A stretch of 64,000 nt of DNA from an uncultured Caulobacter sp. Lineage in GTDB: Bacteria; Pseudomonadota; Alphaproteobacteria; Caulobacterales; Caulobacteraceae. Location: contig CAJYMH010000014.1 in assembly GCA_913776195.1 (NCBI GenBank), positions 1 to 64,000 on the forward strand, in the 5' to 3' direction. The number at the start of each line of letters is the position of its first letter. Positions within the stretch are counted from its first letter, which is position 1. The translations under genes and the position numbers were made by a program. The notes under the pieces are model-generated. The model worked only from the letters and a program-made list of their open reading frames with translations, did not search any database and was not told where the DNA came from. Positions 1 through 8,231 of this stretch are shown here, piece after piece.

Positions 1-128
1 ATGGTCGTTCTCCTCCACGGCCGCGCTTTGTGCGGTCCCTCGGCCCTTCAAGAACCCTTCCGGAGAAGGGCCTGAGCGCCGCTTCAGGTCAGAGAACCCG
101 CGATCCCGATCAACGGTCAAGCAAATAA

Positions 129-142
129 TGACACCGGTAACA
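129..142. promoter_or_regulatory. Candidate LacI-family operator 1
   Basis: TGACACCGGTAACA is an imperfect 14-bp palindrome centred on CG, with 5 of 7 half-site positions matching. This is the usual shape of LacI/GalR-family operators. It lies about 160 bp upstream of the GH43/CE12 pair. No LacI-type regulator gene is in the window, so the regulator is unknown. Confidence 0.4.
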
Positions 143-171
143 TTGTCTCACAAAAGGCGGCGCCATACGGT

Positions 172-185
172 TGGTACCGGTACCC
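172..185. promoter_or_regulatory. Candidate LacI-family operator 2
   Basis: TGGTACCGGTACCC contains a perfect 12-bp palindrome (173-184) with the same ACCGGT core as the site at 129-142. The two centres are 43 bp apart, about four helical turns, which would suit cooperative binding on one DNA face. Inferred to control the GH43 and acetylesterase genes downstream. Confidence 0.4.
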
Positions 186-299
186 TCCCGAGAACCGGGT
201 TATGTGCCCAAGTGACTGATCGCGCCTCCGTAGCGGGGCCGTTCGAGCGGGAGAAGGCCGTCAGAGCCGTCGCCGCGGAGGAGCCAAAAGGACGCGAAT

Positions 300-1925
300 A
301 TGACCAAACTGACTCGCCGCGGCGCCCTGGGCGCGACCTTGCTGGGAGCCGGCGCAGCTGCGCTGCCGCCCGTCCTCGCGCAGGCCCAGACGGGCCTTGG
401 TCGCCTGCCGGTAAAGGCCGCTGGCGGCCCGCGCTGGGGCACGACCTTCGAAGGTCAGCGCAAGGCCGATCTGGGGAACGGGATGTTCCTCAATCCCATC
501 ATGGCCGGCGACCATCCGGATCCGTCGATCCTGAAGGACGGCGCCGACTACTACATGACCTTCTCGTCGTTCGACGCCTATCCGGGGGCGCCGATCTGGC
601 ATAGCCGCGACCTGGTGAACTGGACGCCGGTCACCACGGCCCTGACCACCAATGTCGGTTCGATCTGGGCGCCGGAGCTGATCAAGCACGAGGGCCGATT
701 CTACATCTACCTGCCGGCCAAGTTTCCGGACAACAACACCAGCTATGTGATCTGGGCGGACAAGATCGAGGGGCCGTGGAGCGAGCCGATCGACCTGAAG
801 CTGCCCCGTTACATCGACCCCGGACACGCCGTAGACGCCGACGGCACGCGCTGGCTGTTCCTGTCGGGCGGCGACCGCATCAAGCTGGCGCCGGACGGCC
901 TGTCGACGGTGGGCAAGCCCGAGCACGTGTATGATCCCTGGCGTTACCCGGAGGATTGGGAGGTCGAGGGCTTCTCTCCCGAAGGTCCCAAGATCACCAA
1001 ACACGGCGACTACCACTACCTGATCACCGCCGTGGGCGGCACGGCGGGCCCGCCTACCGGCCACATGGTCATTGTGGCGCGCTCCAAGTCGCTGGCGGGG
1101 CCGTGGGAGGACGATCCCCGGAACCCCGTCGTCCGCACCGAGAACAATTCGGAGATGTGGTGGTCGCGCGGCCACGCCACCCTGGTCCAAGGTCCGGCTG
1201 GCGATTGGTGGTGCGTCTATCACGGCTATGAGAACGGTTTCTACACCCTGGGCCGCCAGACCTTGTTGGCCCCGGTGACCTGGACCAAGGACGGCTGGTT
1301 CACCGTCGGGGGCGGCGACCTGTCAAAGCCCATGCCCAAGCCCAAGGGCGGCCAGGCGGTACCGCACGGCATGGCCCTGTCGGACGACTTCTCGACCGAC
1401 AAGTACGGCATGCAGTGGAACTTCTTCGATCCCGCCAAGGACGAGGGCAAGCGTATCAAGCGCGCCAATGGCGTGCTTGAACTGATCGCTGCGGGCGAGG
1501 CGCCGTCCACCTCATCGCCGCTGATCTTCATCAATGGCGACCAGGCTTATGAGATCGAGTGCGAGATCGAGATCGACCCGGATGTCCGCGCCGGTCTGAT
1601 CCTTTTCTACGACCGCAAGCTCTATTGCGGTCTGGGCTTTGACCCGAAGAACTTCGTCACCCACCAGTACGGCATTGAGCGCGGACGTCCCGCCAATCCG
1701 CACGGCCAGCGCATGATCATGCGCCTGCGCAACAACCGCCACATCGTCAGCTTCCACACCAGCGGCGACGGCGGAAAGACCTGGAAGCGTTTCGACCGGG
1801 GCATGGAGGTCAGCGGCTATCACCACAACGTCCGTGGCGGCTTCATGATGCTCAAGCCTGGCCTCTACGCCGCCGGCAAGGGCTCCGCCCGCTTCCGTAA
1901 CTTCAAGTACCGGGCGCTCGACTGA
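300..1925 (+). CDS. Glycoside hydrolase family 43 protein, exported by Tat
   Basis: The 541-residue product starts with a twin-arginine signal (TRRGALGATLLGAGAAAL, ending near AQAQT), so it is probably exported folded. The catalytic five-bladed propeller begins around residue 60 with the typical GH43 signature GDHPDPS, which contains the catalytic base Asp, and runs to about 350. A C-terminal beta-sandwich of the kind common in GH43 enzymes fills residues 355-541. GH43 enzymes are beta-xylosidases, arabinofuranosidases or galactosidases. The adjacent rhamnogalacturonan acetylesterase favours a pectin or hemicellulose side-chain substrate, but the exact sugar cannot be read from sequence. The stop overlaps the next start (TGATG), indicating co-translation. 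Confidence 0.88.
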   Translation: MTKLTRRGALGATLLGAGAAALPPVLAQAQTGLGRLPVKAAGGPRWGTTFEGQRKADLGNGMFLNPIMAGDHPDPSILKDGADYYMTFSSFDAYPGAPIWHSRDLVNWTPVTTALTTNVGSIWAPELIKHEGRFYIYLPAKFPDNNTSYVIWADKIEGPWSEPIDLKLPRYIDPGHAVDADGTRWLFLSGGDRIKLAPDGLSTVGKPEHVYDPWRYPEDWEVEGFSPEGPKITKHGDYHYLITAVGGTAGPPTGHMVIVARSKSLAGPWEDDPRNPVVRTENNSEMWWSRGHATLVQGPAGDWWCVYHGYENGFYTLGRQTLLAPVTWTKDGWFTVGGGDLSKPMPKPKGGQAVPHGMALSDDFSTDKYGMQWNFFDPAKDEGKRIKRANGVLELIAAGEAPSTSSPLIFINGDQAYEIECEIEIDPDVRAGLILFYDRKLYCGLGFDPKNFVTHQYGIERGRPANPHGQRMIMRLRNNRHIVSFHTSGDGGKTWKRFDRGMEVSGYHHNVRGGFMMLKPGLYAAGKGSARFRNFKYRALD

Positions 1926-2797
1926 TGAAGACGACGATCGCAACCGCCGTCGCCAGCCTGGCTCTGGCCGGCTCCGCCATGGCCCAGGCTCCGGCTGCTC
2001 CGCCCCAGTTCCGCGCGGTGAAGATCGTGCTGGTGGGCGACTCCACCACCGCCGTGCAGGGCGGCTGGGGACCCAGCTTCTGCGGCAAGCACGTGATGTC
2101 GGCCGTGGCCTGCGTAAACCTCGCCCGGGGCGGCCGCAGCAGCGGCAGCTACCGCGCCGAGGGCTCGTGGAACGTGGCGCTGAGCGAGATGAAGTCCGGG
2201 GGCTTCGCCGCAACCTACGTCCTGATCCAGTTCGGGCACAACAACCAGCCGGGCAAGCCGGGGCGGTCCACCGATCTGGCTACGGAGTTTCCCGTGTATC
2301 TGAAGCAATATGTGGAGGAGACGCGGGCCGCTGGAGCGATCCCGGTGCTGTTGACCCCTCTGAGCCGCCGCCAGTTCAAAGACGGCCAACTGATCCGCGA
2401 TCTGGAGCTTTGGGCCGAAGCGACGCGCAAGGTGGCGGCCGAGACCGGAACGCCTCTGTTCGACCTGCACCAGGCCAGCGCTGACGCTGTCCAGGCCATG
2501 GGTGCGGCCGAGGCGACGCGCTTCGCTCAAGTACCGCCCTCGGCGGAGATCCTCGCCGCCGCACGAATGGGTACGACGATCTCGTCCAAGCCCGCAACGC
2601 CGGCCGCCGCCGTGGCGACCGCCAACACGCCCAATCCGCCGCAGCAGGACAACGCCGCGGCGGAGCCCATGGGCGCGGCCAAGCTGTCCTTCGACTACAC
2701 CCACCTGGGCGTCGAAGGGGCGGACTACTTCGCCACCATGGTCACGGCGGGTCTGGCCCAGGCGGTTCCCGCCCTGCGGCGCGACCTGATCCCCTAG
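1925..2797 (+). CDS. Rhamnogalacturonan acetylesterase-like SGNH hydrolase (CE12)
   Basis: A 290-residue secreted protein with an N-terminal signal peptide (cleavage near SAMA-QAP). It carries the SGNH blocks in order: GDST (nucleophile Ser, about residue 39), the Gly block ARGGRSS, the Asn block IQFGHNNQ, and a C-terminal DYTHLG with the Asp/His pair. The combination matches carbohydrate esterase family 12, which removes acetyl groups from rhamnogalacturonan. A low-complexity Ala/Pro stretch (about residues 205-250) separates the third and last blocks and looks like an insertion. It is translationally coupled to the GH43 gene (TGATG) and presumably acts on the same polymer. Confidence 0.85.
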   Translation: MKTTIATAVASLALAGSAMAQAPAAPPQFRAVKIVLVGDSTTAVQGGWGPSFCGKHVMSAVACVNLARGGRSSGSYRAEGSWNVALSEMKSGGFAATYVLIQFGHNNQPGKPGRSTDLATEFPVYLKQYVEETRAAGAIPVLLTPLSRRQFKDGQLIRDLELWAEATRKVAAETGTPLFDLHQASADAVQAMGAAEATRFAQVPPSAEILAAARMGTTISSKPATPAAAVATANTPNPPQQDNAAAEPMGAAKLSFDYTHLGVEGADYFATMVTAGLAQAVPALRRDLIP

Positions 2798-4176
2798 GTC
2801 TTCTTGAACCCGCGCAGGATGTTGGCCTCCGTGCTCAGCTGTAGGCGGCCGTAGTCGATGCGCGGGCAGTCGGCGAACATCAGGTAGTAGTACTTCATCT
2901 GCTCGGACCACCAGTAGCCGGGGCAGTTGTCGCGCTGCTTCATGGGCCGTGTGGTGATGTCCTCCAGCGCCGTGTAGCCGTAGGGCGCGCGGCTGGTGGC
3001 CTTCATCTGCCGATAGTGGATGGCCGTCAGCTGGCGGTAGCGTTCGTTCCGGTCTCCCAGCCACAGGTTCAGGCAGGCGTCTGGGTACTCTGGGCGCAGA
3101 CCCGTATGCTTCCGTCGCGGCTGCCGCGTGGCGACGTCGATGGACTCCGGAATGATCCCGTAGGTCGCCTGCATCTCGGTGAAGGAGGCGAGGTAGTCGT
3201 CGCCTTCCGTCTTCTTGCCGACCTGACCCAGCAGGCCGGCCAGATAGGCGGCCAGTTCGCTCTGGGTCGTGGACGTCGCTTCGCCGGTCTCGAAATCCAC
3301 CTGCGGGAACCACAGACGGCCGTCATAGCGCTTGGCCTGATGCTTCAGGATCGCGTCGGTGGTCTCCATCGACCAGCGGCGGCAGTCTTCATCCCCGAAC
3401 AGCTCCCACGCGTCCCACAGATATTCGTAGAAGCTGTCGGCATAGACATCGATGCTGGCGACCCGGCTGGTGAACTCGCCCGTCTCGGCGTGGATGTTGG
3501 CCGCCATCAGCCCGATCTTCGAGCGGCGGTCGAGAGCGTGCTTCAAGGCCCGCTTGGCCATGTGGAAGTACTTCGGATCGCCGGTCAGGCGGCTCAGCAC
3601 CCCGAACTCGGTGATGTAGGTGCCGATCTCCGCCAGGTTGGTCATCGGATCGCGCACCGCCCCCGTGCGCAGGTTCACGTAACGCCAGGGCAGGCCGTGG
3701 GGCGACGCCTCGAACGCCTTGATGAGCCGATCGGCCAAGTCCTTGGCCTTGGCCAGCAGAACCGGGTCGCCGCAGGCCAGATGCGCAGAGATGAGGCCGC
3801 CAACGAGCCGGATGTTGGTCTCAAAAACCTGCGCCTCGCCGTCCACGTCGAAGGATAGGCTGGCCTTCACCCAGTCGAGGCCCTGCTGGAACTCCTCGTC
3901 CAGCTCCATGATCCACAAGGTGTCCAGCGCCTCGACCAGCGACAGGCCCAGGTCATGCCCCTTGATGAAGAAGGACTGCGAGGTCCCGCTGACCGGGTTG
4001 ATTTCATCCTTGCCCCACGCCTTGGCGACGTAGTGGCGCCAGGCCCACTGGAACTCGGACTTCACGTCGGCGGCCAGGGCGGTCCAATCCTCCGTCCGTG
4101 CGGCGAAGGCGGGCGCGGCGCTCGACGCGGCGAGCAGGGCGAGGGCGTGGCGGCGGGTGAGTGGACTCAGCTTCAT
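2794..4176 (-). CDS. Glycoside hydrolase family 47 alpha-mannosidase
   Basis: A 460-residue protein with a Tat-type leader (LTRRHALALLAASSAAPAFA). The rest has the helix-rich all-alpha barrel character of class I alpha-1,2-mannosidases, with the conserved stretches SLVEALDTLWIM, AEIGTYITEFGVLSRLTGD and DSFYEYLWDAW. GH47 is mainly eukaryotic (ER/Golgi N-glycan trimming). Bacterial members are few, and the characterised one is from Caulobacter sp. K31, which supports the host assignment. The acidic catalytic triad typical of the family was not aligned residue by residue. The gene converges on the CE12 gene, and the two stop codons share the CTAG at 2794-2797. Likely role: periplasmic trimming of alpha-1,2-mannosides. 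Confidence 0.85.
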   Translation of the reverse strand: MKLSPLTRRHALALLAASSAAPAFAARTEDWTALAADVKSEFQWAWRHYVAKAWGKDEINPVSGTSQSFFIKGHDLGLSLVEALDTLWIMELDEEFQQGLDWVKASLSFDVDGEAQVFETNIRLVGGLISAHLACGDPVLLAKAKDLADRLIKAFEASPHGLPWRYVNLRTGAVRDPMTNLAEIGTYITEFGVLSRLTGDPKYFHMAKRALKHALDRRSKIGLMAANIHAETGEFTSRVASIDVYADSFYEYLWDAWELFGDEDCRRWSMETTDAILKHQAKRYDGRLWFPQVDFETGEATSTTQSELAAYLAGLLGQVGKKTEGDDYLASFTEMQATYGIIPESIDVATRQPRRKHTGLRPEYPDACLNLWLGDRNERYRQLTAIHYRQMKATSRAPYGYTALEDITTRPMKQRDNCPGYWWSEQMKYYYLMFADCPRIDYGRLQLSTEANILRGFKKT

Positions 4177-4213
4177 TCGGCGAGCTTATGGGGCGACCAC
4201 GCCGCCCGCCAAG

Positions 4214-4612
4214 CTAGTCGCGTTGCTTGGGCCGGCCACGGGTGCGCGGCGCCTCGCGTTCGATCGCGACGGCGCCCACCAGCCGATGATCGGCGTCCAT
4301 GATGGGGTAGAAGGTGATCGCGCAGCGATAGGTCTCGCCGTTCTTGCGATAGTTCAGGATCGTCGTCTCGTGCGGTTTGCCCGCGCGCAGGGCCTTGCGA
4401 ATGTCCGCTCGCGCGACCGCGCTCGTCTGCGGGCCCTGGAACATCGTCGGCGATTTTCCAAGCATCTCTTCCAGGCTGTAGCCCGTCATCCGTTCGAAGG
4501 CGGGATTGGCGTAGGTGATGTACGGGCCGTCCTCGTCGATCCGGCCGTCGGTGACGACAACACCATAATCAGCTTCATGAGCGAGGGCGGTGACAAGATC
4601 AGCGAAGGACAT
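4214..4612 (-). CDS. Stand-alone PAS protein, LOV-like but without the photoactive cysteine
   Basis: The 132-residue protein is essentially one PAS domain (about residues 10-120) plus a short basic tail (RTRGRPKQRD). Its helix-E motif GKSPTMFQGPQT aligns with the LOV signature G-x-N-C-R-F-L-Q-G, and LNYRKNG matches the LOV LNYRKDG block, so it descends from the LOV branch. The flavin-adduct cysteine is Pro here, and the terminal-strand Gln of LOV domains appears to be Glu (AIERE). It therefore should not do LOV photochemistry and may bind another ligand or act as a protein-interaction module. No output domain is present. It is divergent from the PAS chemoreceptor gene at 4823. Confidence 0.75.
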   Translation of the reverse strand: MSFADLVTALAHEADYGVVVTDGRIDEDGPYITYANPAFERMTGYSLEEMLGKSPTMFQGPQTSAVARADIRKALRAGKPHETTILNYRKNGETYRCAITFYPIMDADHRLVGAVAIEREAPRTRGRPKQRD

Positions 4613-4822
4613 GGTTTCGCGCGATACGATAGCTTGGTTAATTAGGAATCTGCTAACTATACCTTCTAGGCTCTATTCAAAGCTTTTTCCCATCTATGGT
4701 TGTGGATAACGTTGATATTGTTGTGTCTCGTTCAGTAATTAGGGACTTTTTAATAATCTGAGCCGCACTAGCCGCCGCAACGAATGCCGGAATTCGACCT
4801 CGGCGCTGGCTAGGAGCTGATA
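4613..4822. promoter_or_regulatory. AT-rich divergent promoter region between PAS protein and chemoreceptor
   Basis: This 210-bp gap is distinctly AT-richer than its flanks and separates two divergent PAS genes, so it should hold promoters in both directions. It includes a GAATC (a GANTC site, the CcrM methylation motif of Caulobacter relatives) at about 4644 and several TTAA/TAATTA runs, but I find no unambiguous CtrA full site. A good ribosome site, AGGAG, precedes the chemoreceptor ATG. Confidence 0.45.
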
Positions 4823-6226
4823 ATGGCGTTCTTCGGTAAGGGGCGAGTCGACAAGGATCTCGCGGCGCGTGTCGCTCAACTCGAAGCCACCAACTCCGCG
4901 ATTGATCGTTCGCAGGCGGTCATCGAATTCAACCTCGACGGCACGATCCTAACCGCCAACAAGAACTTCCTGGACACCATGGGTTACGCCCTATCGGAGA
5001 TCCAGGGCAAGCATCACCGGATGTTCGTCACCGCCGACTATGCGCTGACCGACGAATACCGCAGCTTCTGGAGCCGCTTGGCTCAAGGCGAGTTCTTCTC
5101 GGGCAAATTCCAGCGCGTGGGCAAGGGTGGTTCAGAGGTCTGGATCCAGGGCGCCTACAACCCGATCTTCGACGCCGATGGCGCCCCCTACAAGGTCATC
5201 AAGTTCGCCAACGATATCTCCGACGTCGAGGCTGAGCGCAAACGCCATGACGCCGAGCGCCGGCGTTCGGAAGAAGAACAGGAAGGCGTCGTCACGGCTC
5301 TCGCCGAGGGGCTGGCTTGTTTGGCCGAAGGTGACTTGGGCGCGCAGATCAACGTGGCCATGCAAGGCCGCTATCAGCGCATCAAGGACGACTTCAACGC
5401 CGCTGCGGCCAGCCTGCGTGACGCGATGCGGGGTATCCTGGTGGCCGCCAGCGGTCTGCGCCGCGGTTCTGATGAAGTCGCCAGCGTCACGGATGATCTG
5501 GCCCGCCGCACCGAGCAGCAGGCGGCGCGCCTGGAAGAGACCGCCGCCACGCTGGACGAGATCACCGTCACCGTGAAGCGCGGCGCCCAGGGCGCGGTCC
5601 AGGCCTCCGCCGCCGCCGCCGCCGCACGCTCCGACGCCGAGAACTCCGGCGCGGTGATGCGCGAGGCGGTCAGCGCCATGGGCGAGATCAAGCAGAGCTC
5701 CGGCCAGATCGGCAATATCATCGGCGTGATCGACGAGATCGCCTTCCAGACCAATTTGCTAGCCCTGAACGCCGGTGTTGAAGCCGCTCGTGCGGGTGAC
5801 GCCGGCAAGGGCTTCGCGGTCGTAGCCTCGGAGGTGCGGGCCTTGGCCCAGCGCTCGGCTGAGGCGGCGAAGGAGATCAAGACCTTGATCGCCAACAGCT
5901 CGGCCCAGGTCGAGCGCGGCGTGAAGCTGGTGGCCGACACGGGTGAGGCCCTGGGTGACATCGTCAGCAAGGTAGCCGAGATCGACGCTCTGATTTCCGA
6001 CATCGCCAGTTCTTCGCAGGAGCAGTCCACCGGACTTCACGAGGTGAACACCGCTGTGAACCAGATGGACCAGGTCACCCAGCAGAACGCCGCCATGGTC
6101 GAGGAGGTCGCCGCCTCCGCCAGCAGCCTGAAGGCCGAGGCCGTCGAGCTGACTGGTCTGGTCGGCCGCTTCCAGACGGATCAGCCTCAAGGCGTATCCG
6201 GCACGATGGCGCGCCGCGCGGCCTGA
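4823..6226 (+). CDS. Soluble PAS-containing methyl-accepting chemotaxis protein
   Basis: A 467-residue cytoplasmic chemoreceptor with no membrane segment. One PAS domain spans about residues 20-135 (INF-type strand [22 protein letters not shown]). A HAMP-like linker follows (about 155-205), then a long coiled-coil signalling domain whose hairpin tip reads [20 protein letters not shown], the invariant CheA/CheW contact region. The C-terminus (GTMARRAA) has no CheR-binding pentapeptide. The PAS domain probably senses redox state or a small ligand, as in Aer/BdlA-type receptors, but the cofactor cannot be told. Ribosome site AGGAG precedes the ATG. The divergent neighbour is also a PAS protein and could be a partner. 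Confidence 0.9.
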   Translation: MAFFGKGRVDKDLAARVAQLEATNSAIDRSQAVIEFNLDGTILTANKNFLDTMGYALSEIQGKHHRMFVTADYALTDEYRSFWSRLAQGEFFSGKFQRVGKGGSEVWIQGAYNPIFDADGAPYKVIKFANDISDVEAERKRHDAERRRSEEEQEGVVTALAEGLACLAEGDLGAQINVAMQGRYQRIKDDFNAAAASLRDAMRGILVAASGLRRGSDEVASVTDDLARRTEQQAARLEETAATLDEITVTVKRGAQGAVQASAAAAAARSDAENSGAVMREAVSAMGEIKQSSGQIGNIIGVIDEIAFQTNLLALNAGVEAARAGDAGKGFAVVASEVRALAQRSAEAAKEIKTLIANSSAQVERGVKLVADTGEALGDIVSKVAEIDALISDIASSSQEQSTGLHEVNTAVNQMDQVTQQNAAMVEEVAASASSLKAEAVELTGLVGRFQTDQPQGVSGTMARRAA

Positions 6227-6351
6227 AACTTTGGATAGAATAAAGCTTCATCTATTCTATCAACTGGAAGTAGTGTTTGCGGCGTAGCTGTGATCCGTCG
6301 GGGAAAATTTGCGTTCAGTCTTCGGATTGATCAGCAACCCCCGGATGGCGA

Positions 6352-6594
6352 ATGCGCTCCATCAGCGGCACCTTCACTTACCTGTCCTTGAGCATCAGCG
6401 GGCTGATCGCCTCGGGATTCATCCTTGGCGGTCTGTTCGTGATCGCGCGCGCGATGCAGTTCACGACGACGACGGCTGGATTCCTCCTGCTCATCGTCGG
6501 CCTGTGGGGCATGCTGGCGACGACCCGTCAGCTGCTGATCATTAGGAAATACGCAGACATGCCCCGCCACGCCTGGAAGCGTCGCGAGACCTGA
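6352..6594 (+). CDS. Small membrane protein, unknown function
   Basis: The predicted 80-residue product has two hydrophobic segments (about residues 8-32 and 41-63) and a basic C-terminus (PRHAWKRRET), consistent with an inner-membrane hairpin with cytoplasmic ends. I do not recognise a family. The ribosome site is weak. It sits downstream of the chemoreceptor and ends 5 bp short of the convergent hemolysin-III gene. An AT-rich inverted repeat (6231-6263) lies upstream. The amphipathic pattern and good fit between flanking genes make it credible. Confidence 0.55.
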   Translation: MRSISGTFTYLSLSISGLIASGFILGGLFVIARAMQFTTTTAGFLLLIVGLWGMLATTRQLLIIRKYADMPRHAWKRRET

Positions 6595-6599
6595 GGTCG

Positions 6600-7268
6600 T
6601 CAGTGCTGGCTGGCCAGCACCACGCCCAAGAGCACCGCGACGTAGTGAAGGCAGGCGCCGCCGACCACATGACCGTGCCAGATGGCGCGGCGGAAGCGCA
6701 GCTTCTTCATCAGGTAGAAGATGACGCCGGTGGAGTAGATCACCCCGCCCAGGGCGAGCATGAGCATGGCCGGCCAGGACAGGCCCTGGATCATCGGCTT
6801 GATCGCCACCAGGACCAGCCAGCCCAGCGCCAGGTACAGCACCACCCAGAACCTGCGGTCCAGGCCGGACAGGAACAGCTTGCCCAGGGCGCCGATTCCC
6901 GCGATCGACCACACCGCCGCCGTCATGCCGATCGACCATGCGCCGGTCAGGTTATGCAAGGTGAAGGGCGTGTAGGACCCTGCGATCATTAGAAAGATGC
7001 CCGCGTGATCCAGCCGGCGCAGGACCGGCCGCCATTCCGGCTTGGCGAAGTTGTAGGCCGTGGAGAAGCCCAGCATGCAGACCAGGCCCACGGCGTAGAT
7101 CGACACCGCCACGATCTGATCCAACGAACCACGGCCCACCGCCAGGCCCAGCAGCGTCCCGCCGCCGAACAGCGCCAGCACGAGGCCGCAAATGTGGACG
7201 ATCAGGTCGGCGCACTTGGCGCCGGGCGTGGGATAGTGGCGGGGCGGGATGACGCTGGGCAGGGACAT
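6600..7268 (-). CDS. Hemolysin III / PAQR family membrane protein (TrhA-like)
   Basis: A 222-residue integral membrane protein with about seven hydrophobic segments. Family markers are LDHAGIFLMIAGSYTPF in the middle and WHGHVVGGACLHY near the end. The Asp and the two C-terminal His residues belong to the presumed metal site of the PAQR superfamily. Despite the name, bacterial members are thought to act in membrane-lipid or fluidity homeostasis rather than haemolysis. It converges with the small membrane protein gene. The first ATG gives a normal-length N-terminus. Confidence 0.88.
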   Translation of the reverse strand: MSLPSVIPPRHYPTPGAKCADLIVHICGLVLALFGGGTLLGLAVGRGSLDQIVAVSIYAVGLVCMLGFSTAYNFAKPEWRPVLRRLDHAGIFLMIAGSYTPFTLHNLTGAWSIGMTAAVWSIAGIGALGKLFLSGLDRRFWVVLYLALGWLVLVAIKPMIQGLSWPAMLMLALGGVIYSTGVIFYLMKKLRFRRAIWHGHVVGGACLHYVAVLLGVVLASQH

Positions 7269-7351
7269 GGGAGGGACTCGACTAGGACGCCGTCGTTCTA
7301 ATGGTCACTCTGGACCATTTTGCGACGCAGCACACCCCGATGGTGCGAACT

Positions 7352-7870
7352 TCAGCCCTTCAATGTCAGCGGCAGGCCCGCTGCGACGAAAATCACACGA
7401 TCTACGGTCTGGGCCAGCCGCTGATTTAGCCGACCGGCCTCGTCCCGGAAGCGGCGGGCGAGGGCGTTCTCAGGCACGATGCCCAGGCCCACCTCATTGG
7501 ACACCAGCCACAGGGGACAGGGGACCCTCGCCAGCACTCCGATTAGGGAGTCGGCGGCCATCGTCACGTCCTTATCGGCCAGCATCAGATTGCTTAGCCA
7601 TAGGGTCAGGCAGTCCACTACAGCGACGTCATCGGCGCTCAGGGCCGCGAGCGCCGACGGCAAGTCATGGGGCGCCTCCATCGTGCGCCACACGTCCCCC
7701 CGATCCTCACGATGCTGGGCGATCCGCGCCGCCATCTCGTCATCGAAAGCCTGGGCGGTGACGATCATAACCAAGCGCCCGCCGTGCTCGCGCGCCTGCG
7801 TCTCCGCCGCCGTTTGGGCGAAGCTGCTCTTGCCTGATCGGGCGCCGCCCAGAACGAGTGTCGCTTTCAT
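7352..7870 (-). CDS. cobU: Bifunctional adenosylcobinamide kinase / guanylyltransferase
   Basis: The 172-residue protein begins with the P-loop GGARSGKSSF and carries HREDRG (the guanylylation histidine region) and NEVGLGIVP, all typical of CobU/CobP. It phosphorylates adenosylcobinamide and converts it to adenosyl-GDP-cobinamide, the substrate for CobS further along this region. It is transcribed away from the riboswitch-led B12 operon, with only 48 bp between its start and the riboswitch, so it probably has its own promoter and is not directly under that riboswitch. Confidence 0.93.
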   Translation of the reverse strand: MKATLVLGGARSGKSSFAQTAAETQAREHGGRLVMIVTAQAFDDEMAARIAQHREDRGDVWRTMEAPHDLPSALAALSADDVAVVDCLTLWLSNLMLADKDVTMAADSLIGVLARVPCPLWLVSNEVGLGIVPENALARRFRDEAGRLNQRLAQTVDRVIFVAAGLPLTLKG

Positions 7871-7918
7871 GACCCCCAGATTGACCGTTTGCGCCGCAGC
7901 ATAGTAGGGCTTGTTCCG

Positions 7919-8095
7919 CGACAGGTTCCCCGAGCGATCGGGGATGAAAAGGGAACTCGGGTGTGAAACCCGGGCTGCCCCCGCAACTGTAAGCGGCGAG
8001 CCTGCGCGTCATATGCCACTGGACCTCGGTCTGGGAAGGCGACGCGCAACAGGTGATGACCCGCGAAGCCAGGAGACCTGCCTGCCGCAGTCGTT
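7919..8095 (+). promoter_or_regulatory. Cobalamin (AdoCbl) riboswitch
   Basis: This stretch contains the conserved elements in order: GATGAAAAGGGAAC (7943-7956), the core CTGCCCCCGCAACTGTAAGC (about 7975-7994), and the B12 box AGCCAGGAGACCTGCCT (8067-8083). Spacing between them fits a full cobalamin riboswitch of about 180 nt. It lies in the 361-bp gap upstream of btuB and reads in the same direction, so B12 is expected to repress btuB and probably the whole downstream coupled run. I see no strong intrinsic terminator between the B12 box and btuB, so control at translation initiation is more likely. Confidence 0.95.
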
Positions 8096-8231
8096 CTTCG
8101 AGCCGCCGGGGTGCGCGGTCCGAACGGGTCTTCCCGCGTGACGACAACGAGAAAAACCTGCGCTGGGCGCGGGCGTTGTCGGCTGTCCGTCATCGTTCGC
8201 GTCACGGCGTGCATTACGATGGGACGACCTG
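8096..8231 (+). promoter_or_regulatory. Riboswitch expression platform / btuB leader
   Basis: The 136 nt between the B12 box and the btuB ATG are GC-rich and hold several short pairing segments, but no hairpin followed by a T-run. The ribosome site of btuB is poor by eye, consistent with one that is masked or regulated. The exact anti-RBS pairing is not resolved. Confidence 0.4.

Larger units (their letters stand above)
1..299. other. Upstream intergenic region of the GH43 gene
   Basis: I see no convincing gene in this stretch. It contains an 8-bp inverted repeat (GGCCCTTC at 42-49 pairing with GAAGGGCC at 65-72), with a competing 6-bp stem inside it and no T-run, so it is not a clear terminator. 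Two ACCGGT-centred palindromes at 129-142 and 172-185 lie upstream of the GH43 start at 300. A short open frame from position 1 to a TGA at 73-75 could be the tail of something outside the window, but is too short to call. Confidence 0.5.

Noticed and set aside
42-72. Terminator at the start of the window
   Set aside because: There is an 8-bp inverted repeat but no following T-run in either direction.
6231-6263. Inverted repeat after the chemoreceptor as a terminator
   Set aside because: The stem is AT-rich with a 12-nt loop and a bulge, and no U-tract follows.
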